Part shown: piece by piece, positions 1-5,852 of the stretch
Position numbering within the stretch: the first letter of the stretch is position 1
How the letters are laid out: each line of letters opens with the position of its first letter
Assembly: GCA_050744165.1 (NCBI GenBank)
Contig: JBOGGN010000002.1
Coordinates: 1-5,960, forward strand
Reading direction: 5' to 3'
Length of the DNA: 5,960 nt
Source of the DNA: JBOGGN01 sp050744165
Lineage (GTDB): Bacteria; Actinomycetota; Acidimicrobiia; Acidimicrobiales; Palsa-688
Translations under genes and position numbers: made by a program
Notes under the pieces: model-generated
Seen by the model: the letters and a program-made list of their open reading frames with translations, nothing else
Told to the model about the DNA's origin: nothing
Databases searched by the model: none

Positions 1-1981
1 GGTTGAGGACGTCGTAGAAGAACCCGTCCTCCTCGTTCCATAACCCCTGGGATTCCATGGCCGCCGCGATATAGGTGAAATGTTCGAAGAACTTGGTGGC
101 CACGTCCTCGTACACGTCGTCGTGGAGCGCCAGTTTGAGGGCAATGGTCAGCAGGTTGAGGCAGTACATGGCCATCCACGCGGTGCCGTCGGACTGCTCC
201 AGGCGCCCAGCGACGGGAAGCGGCTTGTTGCGGTCGAACAGGCCGATGTTGTCTAGGCCGAGGAACCCGCCCTCGAAGATGTTCAGCCCCGAGGCGTCGG
301 TGCGGTTGACCCACCAGGTGAAGTTGAGCGACAGCTTGTGGAACATGCGCTCCAGGAAGTCGTAGTCGCCGGTGGCGTCCTCGCCCCGCATGGCCCGGGC
401 CGCTTGGTCGATTTCGAAGACCCGCAGCGCCGCCCAGGCGTGCACCGGCGGGTTGACGCTTTCGAAGGACCACTCGTAGGCCGGCAGCTGGCCGTTGGGG
501 TGCATATACCACTCCCGGTGCAGCAGGATGAGCTGCGACTTGGCGAATTCGGCGTCGACGTGCGCCAGCGCCACGCAGTGGAATGCCAGGTCCCAGGCGG
601 CATACCACGGGTACTCCCAGATATCGGGCATCGCTATGACGTCGTGATTGTTGAGATGGCGCCAACCGCTGTTGCGGCCGGTACGTCGTTGCGGGGGCGG
701 CGGCGGCTGCCCCGGGTCGCCGGCCAGCCAGCGCTCCACGTCGTAGTGGAAAAATTGCTTGCACCAGATCATGCCGGCGAAGGCCTGGCGCATCACCGCC
801 CGTTCGTCGTCGGTGGCGCCGGCGGGCGCCAGGGCGTCGTAAAACTCGTCGGCCTCGCTCCGCCGGGCGGCCAGCACCTGGTCGAACCCGCCGTCGAGCC
901 CGTCGGCGGCAACCGCCGAGGCGTCCCCCACCCGGCAAAAGCGCAGCCGCAGCTCGGCCGTTTCCCCGGCGGGGATGCTCAGGTGGTACCAGACGGCGGC
1001 CTTGGTGCCGATTTCCGCCGGGTTGACGGTGGCGGCCCCCGTAAGGACTCGGTTAGCGATGCCATCTTTGGGAAAAGGGGGGCTGGTCCCCGTCGGCCAC
1101 AACGCGGCCCCATTCGTCTCGTTCTCGCAGAAGAGGGCCGTGACCGGGGTTGAGGAGGGGAGCCGGGCACGGAGCACCCTTTTTCCCAGATGGTGTTGAT
1201 CGGCGACCAGCGTGAGTTCCCCGAGGCCGGCGGGACCGGCAAATATCGAGGGCTTTTCGGTGTCGACCCCCCAGGACCACAGGTTGCGGAACCACATCGT
1301 CGGCAGGACGTCGATGGCCGCCTCGTCGGGCCCCGCGTTGGTGACCGTGATGCGCCACAGCAAGTCGTGGGGGTCGGCTTTGGCCCACTCGACGTCGACC
1401 ACGAAGTAGCGGTCGCCGGCGAAGATCCCGGTGTCGACGAGTTCGTATTCGGGGTCGAGGCGGCTGCGGCGGCGGCTCTCGGCGAGCAAGTCCTCGTAGG
1501 GGTAGCGGCGCTGGGGGTAGTGGTAGCGGTACTTCAGGTACGAGGCGGTGGGGGTGGCGTCGAGGTGCCACCAGTATTCCTTCACGTCCTCGCCGTGGTT
1601 GCCCTGGTCGCCGGTGAGGCCGTACATCCGCTCCTTCAGGATCGGGTCCTGGCCGTTCCACAGCGCCACCGCCAGGCACAGCAGTTGGCTTTCGTCGCAC
1701 ATGCCGGCGATGCCGTCTTCGCTCCAGCGGAAGGCCCGGCGGTGGGCGTGCTCGAAGGGGAAGTACTCCCAGGCGGTGCCGTCGGCGCTGTAGTCCTCCC
1801 GCACCGTCCCCCAGGCGCGCTCCGACAGGTACGGGCCCCAGTGGCGCCACGGCTGGCCTTTGGCCGGGTCGTGGTCGTCGGCTTCGGCCAGGCGGGACCG
1901 CTCGGCGCCTCGGGCCCGGGTGGCTGTGGCCGGGGGGTCGTCCGACTCGGCGCCGAGCGTGGGTGGGGGAGTGGTGGCCAT
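1..1981 (-). CDS. GH63/MGH1-type glycoside hydrolase (glucosidase-like), C-terminus beyond the left edge
   Basis: Reading the minus strand from the ATG at 1981-1979 gives 660 codons with no stop to the window edge. The protein closely resembles what I remember of the bacterial 'glucosidase / MGH1-type' branch of GH63, inverting enzymes that hydrolyse alpha-glucosides or mannosylglycerate-type substrates. Visible landmarks are WGPYLSERAWGTVREDY (residues ~48-64), LCLAVALWNGQDPILKER (~101-118), GNHGEDVKEYWWHLDATPT (~127-145) in the N-terminal beta-sandwich domain, then MPDIWEYPWYAAWDLAFH (~451-468), VNPPVHAWAA (~509-518), EGGFLGLDNIG (570-580) and QSDGTAWMAMY (596-606) in the (alpha/alpha) barrel. 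Asp577 of GLDN matches the place of the general acid in GH63; the catalytic base Glu should lie in the missing part (the family is roughly 850-900 residues). There is no signal peptide, so it is probably cytoplasmic; the first ~45 residues are a polar Pro/Ala/Asp-rich leader. The ATG has no clear Shine-Dalgarno sequence; a weak TTGCGC-17-TAACGA pair (plus positions 2018-1990) could give an almost leaderless transcript. Family confident, substrate unknown. Confidence 0.9.
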   Translation of the reverse strand, partial: MATTPPPTLGAESDDPPATATRARGAERSRLAEADDHDPAKGQPWRHWGPYLSERAWGTVREDYSADGTAWEYFPFEHAHRRAFRWSEDGIAGMCDESQLLCLAVALWNGQDPILKERMYGLTGDQGNHGEDVKEYWWHLDATPTASYLKYRYHYPQRRYPYEDLLAESRRRSRLDPEYELVDTGIFAGDRYFVVDVEWAKADPHDLLWRITVTNAGPDEAAIDVLPTMWFRNLWSWGVDTEKPSIFAGPAGLGELTLVADQHHLGKRVLRARLPSSTPVTALFCENETNGAALWPTGTSPPFPKDGIANRVLTGAATVNPAEIGTKAAVWYHLSIPAGETAELRLRFCRVGDASAVAADGLDGGFDQVLAARRSEADEFYDALAPAGATDDERAVMRQAFAGMIWCKQFFHYDVERWLAGDPGQPPPPPQRRTGRNSGWRHLNNHDVIAMPDIWEYPWYAAWDLAFHCVALAHVDAEFAKSQLILLHREWYMHPNGQLPAYEWSFESVNPPVHAWAALRVFEIDQAARAMRGEDATGDYDFLERMFHKLSLNFTWWVNRTDASGLNIFEGGFLGLDNIGLFDRNKPLPVAGRLEQSDGTAWMAMYCLNLLTIALKLALHDDVYEDVATKFFEHFTYIAAAMESQGLWNEEDGFFYDVLN

Positions 1982-2037
1982 AGCGGTGATCGTTAGTCCG
2001 TGGCGGGCCGGGGCGCAACGTGCACCTCGCCAACGGC

Positions 2038-2065
2038 CCCGCCCGGCTCGCCTTGCCTGGGCGGG
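2038..2065. other. GC-rich inverted repeat in the divergent intergenic region
   Basis: CCCGCCCGG (2038-2046) pairs with CCtGGGCGGG (2056-2065). The stem is nine base pairs with a single bulged T at 2058 and a 9-nt loop. It lies between the two divergent genes, upstream of the TTGACA box at 2073 and in the leader of the minus-strand hydrolase gene. No T-run follows on either strand, so it is not a standard terminator. It could be an operator or simply a product of high GC. The rest of 1982-2262 shows no gene. Confidence 0.3.
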
Positions 2066-2072
2066 ACCGTCC

Positions 2073-2101
2073 TTGACAAATCGGCGCCCGCAATGGATCC
2101 T
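2073..2101 (+). promoter_or_regulatory. possible sigma70-type promoter for the VOC gene
   Basis: A perfect TTGACA at 2073-2078 is followed after 17 bp by GATCCT (2096-2101), which matches the -10 consensus at only three positions (A2, T3, T6). It points to the VOC gene and would leave a leader of roughly 155 nt. The -35 match is striking, but the weak -10 keeps this tentative. Confidence 0.25.
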
Positions 2102-2262
2102 GAGCGTGAGCGGGACCTTGCGCTCGACCTCTGTTCGCCGCTCCCCAGCTGCGGCGCTCGTGGAGGCGGAGGGGAGAAGATCCTCGGGGTCGTGACGTTC
2201 GGCCAGCCGCCTGAGGCGGAGTCGCTGGGGGGCATCCGTCGCGGGCAAGGAGGAGCCGGACG

Positions 2263-2844
2263 ATGACTGAGCGCAAGGATTTCAAACGCGTTGTGCGGGC
2301 CCGGGCGCGCCACACGGGGGAGAGTTATTCGCCGGCCCTTCGCCATGTTCGCAACGCCGGTCAAAGCGCCGGCTCGCACGAGGAGGACCGACGCATCTCG
2401 ATTACCCGCACCATTCCAGACATTCGATCCACCAAGATCGAAGCCACAACCGTTTTCTATACCGAGGTGCTCGGCTTCGATCGTCGGGCCGACGGCGGCG
2501 GGGTCGTGGCGTTCGTGTCGCCGGCCCGCCCCGACGTCGAGGTGACGCTCAACCGGGACGGCTTCACGCTGCCGCCGGGGTTCACGGTGGAGGTCGACTC
2601 CGTCGAGGCCGTCGCCGCGCTGTACGAGCGCCGGCTGGCCGCGGGGGTTCGGACCATTGAGGAGCAGCGGGCGGATGGCTCGCAATTCACGGTCCTCGAC
2701 CCCTCGGGGCGGCGGGTGACCGTCGCCGGTCCTGCCAGGTATCCCGCGTCTGCCGGAGTTGCATGGCCCGCCGGGTCAGACGAGGCCGTCGCTGCGGGGG
2801 CTGGGGCCCGGGCCCCTGGCGGCGGGGCTGGGGGCGAGATATAA
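2263..2844 (+). CDS. VOC-superfamily protein (glyoxalase/bleomycin-resistance fold) with a basic N-terminal extension
   Basis: This 193-residue protein carries one VOC domain at about residues 47-155. It opens with the typical beta strand ITRTIPDIRS, continues with an FYTEVLGFD helix (65-73), a strand pair PDVEVTL, then PPGFTVEVDS-EAVAALYERRLAAG and the closing FTVLDPSGRRVTVAG (142-156). VOC proteins bind metal and/or small ligands (lactoylglutathione lyase, dioxygenases, antibiotic-binding proteins). The usual His/Glu metal ligands are not clear here, so no reaction can be assigned. Residues 1-33 form a basic leader (KDFKRVVRARARHTGESYS..ALRHV) predicted to be helical, a type I recall from other actinobacterial proteins. 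Residues 157-193 are a low-complexity Ala/Gly/Pro tail that looks non-native. The start is set by AAGGAGGAG at 2247-2255, about 9 nt before the ATG. The gene is transcribed away from the hydrolase. Probably soluble and cytoplasmic. VOC assignment is secure; function is unknown. Confidence 0.85.
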   Translation: MTERKDFKRVVRARARHTGESYSPALRHVRNAGQSAGSHEEDRRISITRTIPDIRSTKIEATTVFYTEVLGFDRRADGGGVVAFVSPARPDVEVTLNRDGFTLPPGFTVEVDSVEAVAALYERRLAAGVRTIEEQRADGSQFTVLDPSGRRVTVAGPARYPASAGVAWPAGSDEAVAAGAGARAPGGGAGGEI

Positions 2845-2979
2845 CAAGCCGCCCAAGGCCGCTCCATCGTTCTCCACGCGCCCGCTGACTTTCACGAGTT
2901 GGGTATCCGGTGTTTCCTCCTGCTCGACCCGAACGGAATCGGTGTCAACGTGGCTGCCCTCCTCGAGTCGAGCGGCTGA
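2845..2979 (+). pseudogene. C-terminal remnant of a second VOC domain
   Basis: Directly after the TAA at 2842-2844 and in the same frame, 44 further codons run to TGA at 2977-2979. They read like the end of another VOC domain: AAQGRSIVLHAPADFHELGI followed by RCFLLLDPNGIGVNVAALLE. The LLLDPNGIGVNV strand is the family's closing motif and parallels TVLDPSGRRVTV in the intact gene upstream. There is no start codon or ribosome site and no N-terminal half. It looks like the stub of a neighbouring paralogue, or of a two-domain gene, joined to the upstream gene by a deletion. Because the frame is kept, stop readthrough would fuse it to the VOC protein. Confidence 0.55.
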
Positions 2980-3054
2980 AGAATCGAAACGGGGTGACAC
3001 CCTGGCCGACCAGGGGGACAGCGATGCGGCGGATACCTGTGGTGGTGGGGTCGA

Positions 3055-3123
3055 GGTTGGACGGTGGTCAGGCTGGACGAGCCTGGTCCAGGTTGGACGC
3101 CGGTCAAGGCTGGCGGCTGGACG
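3055..3123 (+). repeat. cluster of GGYTGGACG direct repeats
   Basis: GG(T/C)TGGACG occurs at 3055-3063, 3071-3079, 3091-3099 and 3115-3123, with a decayed copy GGCTGGCGG at 3108-3116. Part of this is a larger duplication: AGGTTGGACG-GTGGTCA-GGCTGG from 3054 recurs from 3090 with few changes. Small palindromes are interleaved (CAGGCT 3069-3074 with AGCCTG 3080-3085; CCTGGTCCAGG 3083-3093). One reading frame gives repeated RLDGGQAG/RLDAGQG/RLDG peptides. No protein family is recognisable, so this may be non-coding, iteron-like or slippage-derived sequence. Apart from these repeats, 2980-3241 shows no supportable gene. Confidence 0.5.
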
Positions 3124-3241
3124 GTCACAGACCTGGGTACATCCGTGCCTCTTGGTGCCACTTACGCCCGGAATCCGCACTGTTTGGTCACCAGGTGTCA
3201 CAAATGTCACCAAGACTGTGCCCGGTGCCGCCCGGCCTGAG

Positions 3242-3397
3242 CGATGGACTTGTTACGGGCTGCACAAGTACCTGCGCCTGGCGTTGAACGGCAACCCGAG
3301 CATCATCGCCGTCCTGTTCGTACCCAAGGAATACCGCGTCATTGACCAGAGTGTGGCCGACGAGCTGCGCGCCCAAATCCCAACATACACGTCCTGA
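3242..3397 (+). pseudogene. fragment of a predicted nucleotidyltransferase (COG3541-like)
   Basis: In this frame the sequence reads YGLHKYLRLALNGNPSIIAV (from 3254), then LFVPKEYRVIDQSVADELRA and QIPTYTS. That matches the internal segment of predicted nucleotidyltransferases that normally reads like D-L-x-x-Y-S/G-L-R-K-[YF]-x-R-L-A-L-x-G-N-P-[ST], then L-[LF]-x-P, then L-R. The expected Asp-Leu just before Tyr is present at 3247-3252 but in another frame, which suggests a small indel. After the TGA at 3395-3397 the same frame continues NRAFQG, resembling the (G)RAFLGY that follows in the family. The N-terminal GSxxxG...D-x-D catalytic half is not recognisable upstream. No start codon or ribosome site fits. 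I call it a degraded internal fragment; it cannot be catalytic. Confidence 0.55.
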
Positions 3398-3572
3398 AAT
3401 CGTGCCTTCCAAGGTGCCCCTCTAGCCAGGCCGTTGCCAACGACCTCGGGTTTACACCGGCGTCGGTGATCGCTGCCGCCAAGCAGGTAAAGACCATGGC
3501 TCAGCTACAAGCCCCTTCGCCAGCAGTCCAGCACTACCTGACCACGGCTGTCAGCGTGACGACCACGACCAC

Positions 3573-3959
3573 CAAGCCTGCAACGCGCCCACGGGCGTAA
3601 CGCCGGTGCACAGGTCGGCGCGTTTGGTTATGGCTGCTACCAAGTGAACAGCACCCGGAACTACCACAACTGGCTCGGTTGGACCCTGTACTCCACCACA
3701 ACCAATGTCGAAAACTGGTAGATCAGCGGGTCAGATTTACAGTACGCCGTGGGCGTACTACAACCCCGGCGCTAACTGGTGATGGGCGGACTGCGGCGTG
3801 TCCGGTCGGTTCGGGAACTGGTGGTCGCAGGGCTGGGAGTGGGGCGGCGGTGCCAAGTTTAACTTCCAGTACGGGCAATGCGTCAGCCCGGTGGGCATCA
3901 AGATCCCGAACGATGTGTACGTCCACGGGACCGGGTACTACTATACGTACGCCGGCTAG
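3573..3959 (+). pseudogene. broken Trp/Tyr/Gly-rich, probably exported protein
   Basis: A protein-like signal runs to TAG at 3957-3959 but jumps frame. It begins around QACNAPTGV (to 3599), shifts one base to AGAQVGAFGYGCYQVNSTRN and YHNWLGWTLYSTTTNVENW (3602-3718), and meets TAG at 3719-3721. It resumes in the first frame at QIYSTPWAYYNPGANW (to 3779), meets TGA at 3780-3782, then runs WADCGVSGRFGNWWSQGWEW, GGGAKFNFQYGQCVSPVGIK and IPNDVYVHGTGYYYTYAG. High Trp/Tyr/Gly/Asn content and a few Cys suggest an extracellular beta-rich domain; I recall loosely similar hypothetical secreted actinobacterial proteins but no named family. No signal peptide is evident. A Ser/Thr/Pro/Ala-rich open frame from about 3421 to 3600 (including PAVQHYLTTAVSV) may be its N-terminal part in a third frame. 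Assembly errors could explain the breaks; otherwise it is a decaying gene. Confidence 0.5.
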
Positions 3960-3965
3960 GGAGGA
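3958..3965 (+). promoter_or_regulatory. strong ribosome binding site that fixes the start of the small membrane protein
   Basis: AGGGAGGA ends 7 nt before the ATG at 3973. It overlaps the TAG stop (3957-3959) of the broken aromatic-rich gene. This spacing is ideal, argues against starting the frame further upstream (for example at 3679), and suggests the two genes once formed a translationally coupled pair. Confidence 0.75.
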
Positions 3966-3972
3966 CCCGACG

Positions 3973-4269
3973 ATGCCCACCACCGCAGTGCCCGTGCCCG
4001 TGCCCCCCAATCCCATTCAGCACACAGGTGTCGGCTTCATCTTCATCGGCACCGCTGTGACGTTGCTGGTGGCCTTCGCGGTCCTGGTGCTGGTCATGTG
4101 GGGTCTGGCGCGACTTCGGGGACGCCAACTCCACCCTCGTCTGCGGTCCTGGTGGGTGCTGGGGGCAGTGGTGTTGCTCATCGGTGTCGCCAGTTTCATG
4201 GTGACACCGGTCAGTAGCAGCTCGTCCAGCAGGGTCCACCTAATCCCGACGCCGAGTACGCGCGGCTAG
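3973..4269 (+). CDS. small protein with two membrane segments, unknown function
   Basis: The 98-residue product starts MPTTAVPVPVPPNPIQHTGV, a short Pro/Val-rich head. A first hydrophobic helix follows (about residues 19-46, GFIFIGTAVTLLVAFAVLVL). A basic loop (RLRGRQLHPRLR, 47-58) precedes a second helix (about 60-80, WWVLGAVVLLIGVASFMV). The tail has six serines in a row, then a short polar end. The positive loop between the helices predicts that it faces the cytoplasm, with both ends outside. I recognise no family. The start is chosen by the AGGGAGGA site 7 nt upstream. The gene sits 13 nt after the broken exported-type gene and converges on the M48 peptidase gene, with an inverted repeat between. 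Its intact frame beside a ruined neighbour is notable. A role as a membrane partner of the upstream product is inference from position only. Confidence 0.65.
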   Translation: MPTTAVPVPVPPNPIQHTGVGFIFIGTAVTLLVAFAVLVLVMWGLARLRGRQLHPRLRSWWVLGAVVLLIGVASFMVTPVSSSSSSRVHLIPTPSTRG

Positions 4270-4301
4270 GGGCGGCTTCAGCAGGACCCCGCGAAGACAG
4301 T

Positions 4302-4338
4302 GGTCCCGTCAGGCGCTGGGGTTGAACCTGACGGGGCC
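4302..4338. terminator. inverted repeat between convergent genes, possible bidirectional terminator
   Basis: GGTCCCGTCAGG (4302-4313) pairs with CCTGACGGGGCC (4327-4338). The stem has 12 positions with one mismatch, which is a G.U pair in plus-strand RNA, and a 13-nt loop. It lies just after the small membrane gene (stop at 4269) and overlaps the last codons and stop of the convergent peptidase gene (TGA at 4311-4309). There is no T-run on either side, so it is not a canonical intrinsic terminator; hairpins without U-tracts are often proposed at such sites in actinomycetes. Confidence 0.45.
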
Positions 4339-5781
4339 ACTTGTCGCGTCAAGGTGCCAATGCACGTCTCCACCATGGCGAGCGTGTGGGTTCTGCTCGC
4401 AGATTTGGGCTCCGATCCTTTGGATCAGTGGTGCCAATTCAGCGTCGACGCCTGCCCACAGCGACGCCCCCGGCGCGGACCCTGCAAGGCTCGTCGGTTG
4501 CGCCGCGACGTAAACCATGCGGCAATGGACGCTCGGATGGGTCGAGTAGAGACTGGTGGCCGACAATTGGTTGATCCGGCGGAGACGCATCCGCTGGCGA
4601 CGTGGGAAGTCGGCGACGAACCTCTTCTCCTCGCTCCGCAAGTCGGCTTCGGGTTGATAAAGGCACATGCGCACCGATCGACTGAGGCAATCACTGGCGA
4701 TCAGCGTCGTGTCCAGGCCTCGGATAACGGCCTCCGTCCCGGCCAGGCCGGCAGCGATGTCGTCGGCACGATATTCCCCCATCCGGCTGCGGCCGCTGGA
4801 GAGCCGGAGTTGTGAAGCGAGCAGACCCCTCGCCACCCACCGAAGCGGATAGCGCACGACAGTCCGGAAAACGATCTGAATCGAGCTATGGAGCCTGGAC
4901 CTCGGCGTCAGGATGTCGATCCAGGTCCGAAGTGCTTGTATCGAGGTGGCCAAGAAGAACCCGCGGCGGACATCACCGTTGACTTGATGGCCCAGTTCAT
5001 GGCCCAGAAGACCCGTCCGCTCGTTCCAATCCATACAGTTCCACAGGGGCACTCCTAGGTACAGGACTCGTGTGCGACGAACTCCGACGCGGCTGGTGCC
5101 GGCATTGATGTCCCGAGTGAGTGCCACTCGGTCAAAAGCTGGGCCGCCCACGTCGTGGCCCAGCCGATCGAGCAACTCAAACGTTCGAGGGTGAGACTCG
5201 CGTGTCAGCACGACGGCCTTTTTCGGGATTCGACCAAGCCGAGGCCGGACGGCATAGGCCAATGCCAGGCAAAGGAGGCCGAGCACCCCGATCACCGGCA
5301 CTCGAGTCGCCTCGACGAACAGCCACGCCGCGGCCGCAATGAGCAAGACCGTCACGAGGTGGACGAGGGCCGCGATCCAAACGGCCAGCTGCGCTCTGAA
5401 ATCGCGCCCGATCGGGTTGCCCCGCTCCCTCAACGCTCTCTCCAGAACCGCGTCCTCGTGCTGGATCTCGGCCGCCAGCCGCCGTTCCTGGCGCATACGC
5501 TTGCTCGCCGGCCCCGACGAAGGCACCAGGTTCCAGAGGCATTGGTCGCACCACGGCCCGTATTCCGGGTTGACCTCCTCGATGGCGGCGTGACACGCCG
5601 GACAGGAGCGCCCCGGCGCTACGGGCTCTTCAGCGGCCGCCTCTGTTCGATCCCGGAGTTCCGGATCGCTCACACCGGGCACGATAGTTCGTCGTCGCTC
5701 CCGAAACGGTCGTTGGCCCTGCCCAGACGATCGGACCCGAACCGAAAAAAGGTCGGCCAGCCGCCGGTTAAGGTCGACCAA
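4309..5781 (-). CDS. membrane-anchored M48-family zinc metallopeptidase with N-terminal zinc ribbon
   Basis: The 490-residue product has, in order: a basic polar N-terminus; a zinc ribbon with CPAC (60-63) and CDQC (78-81); a charged helical linker (~93-120); two hydrophobic segments (~131-155 and ~161-178); and an M48-type peptidase domain. The domain carries LLGHELGHQVNGD (258-270), where His261 and His265 bind zinc and Glu262 is the catalytic base. GEYRADDIAA (335-344) follows, in which Glu336 is the third ligand. STHPSVHCRM (413-422) matches the late 'THP' element of M48. All catalytic residues are present. M48 enzymes (HtpX, Ste24) cleave membrane or damaged proteins; the peptidase domain most likely faces the cytoplasm, as in HtpX. 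The start is uncertain: TTG at 5781 gives the longest frame but has no clear ribosome site, and GTG at 5682 or 5673 would still include the ribbon. No operon partner is visible on this strand. The ribbon-peptidase combination is one I recall from actinobacteria. Confidence 0.88.
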   Translation of the reverse strand: MVDLNRRLADLFSVRVRSSGQGQRPFRERRRTIVPGVSDPELRDRTEAAAEEPVAPGRSCPACHAAIEEVNPEYGPWCDQCLWNLVPSSGPASKRMRQERRLAAEIQHEDAVLERALRERGNPIGRDFRAQLAVWIAALVHLVTVLLIAAAAWLFVEATRVPVIGVLGLLCLALAYAVRPRLGRIPKKAVVLTRESHPRTFELLDRLGHDVGGPAFDRVALTRDINAGTSRVGVRRTRVLYLGVPLWNCMDWNERTGLLGHELGHQVNGDVRRGFFLATSIQALRTWIDILTPRSRLHSSIQIVFRTVVRYPLRWVARGLLASQLRLSSGRSRMGEYRADDIAAGLAGTEAVIRGLDTTLIASDCLSRSVRMCLYQPEADLRSEEKRFVADFPRRQRMRLRRINQLSATSLYSTHPSVHCRMVYVAAQPTSLAGSAPGASLWAGVDAELAPLIQRIGAQICEQNPHARHGGDVHWHLDATSGPVRFNPSA

Positions 5782-5833
5782 TAGCCTAAAAGCCCTGGCA
5801 GGACCTTGGCCGGAAACGAGGTCAGGGCTATTG
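5779..5833. repeat. nested inverted repeats at the 5' end of the peptidase gene
   Basis: CAATAGCC (5779-5786) is the exact reverse complement of GGCTATTG (5826-5833), and inside it AGCCCTG (5791-5797) matches CAGGGCT (5823-5829). The two pairings share bases on the right side, so they are alternatives. They span the presumed leader of the minus-strand peptidase gene if the TTG start is used. They could form an mRNA structure or be operator half-sites; chance is possible. Confidence 0.3.
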
Positions 5834-5839
5834 ACGTTC

Positions 5840-5852
5840 GGTCGAATCGACC
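5840..5852. promoter_or_regulatory. palindromic operator-like site GGTCGAaTCGACC
   Basis: A perfect 6+6 palindrome around a single central base lies about 60 bp upstream of the longest peptidase start. The same half-sites recur, fused, as GGTCGACC at 5772-5779, on the start codon itself. Two matching palindromes flanking a start region suggest binding by a dimeric regulator, but I cannot name one and no convincing -35/-10 pair is visible. Positions 5853-5960 show no gene. Confidence 0.3.

Noticed and set aside
338..1996. Plus-strand frames of ~270 codons opposite the hydrolase
   Set aside because: Antisense shadows rich in Gly/Val/Arg/Pro with no family resemblance; the opposite strand has a clear family match throughout.
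1053..2315. Long minus-strand Arg/Pro-rich open frame of 420 codons
   Set aside because: It is the antiphase shadow of the GH63/MGH1 hydrolase; its composition is typical of an off-frame reading of GC-rich coding DNA.
3172..3240. Cys-rich peptide (CHKCHQDCARC) in one plus frame, resembling a zinc knuckle
   Set aside because: Very short, with no start or ribosome site, and it arises over GTCAC-rich repeated sequence; best treated as chance.
2759..3397. A single 212-codon gene ending in the nucleotidyltransferase motif
   Set aside because: Only the last ~50 codons resemble a family; the earlier part overlaps the VOC gene and remnant in another frame and crosses the repeat cluster.
3679..4269. 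196-codon frame that includes the small membrane protein
   Set aside because: The upstream 98 codons are off-frame through the aromatic-rich remnant; the ideal ribosome site at 3958-3965 places the real start at 3973.
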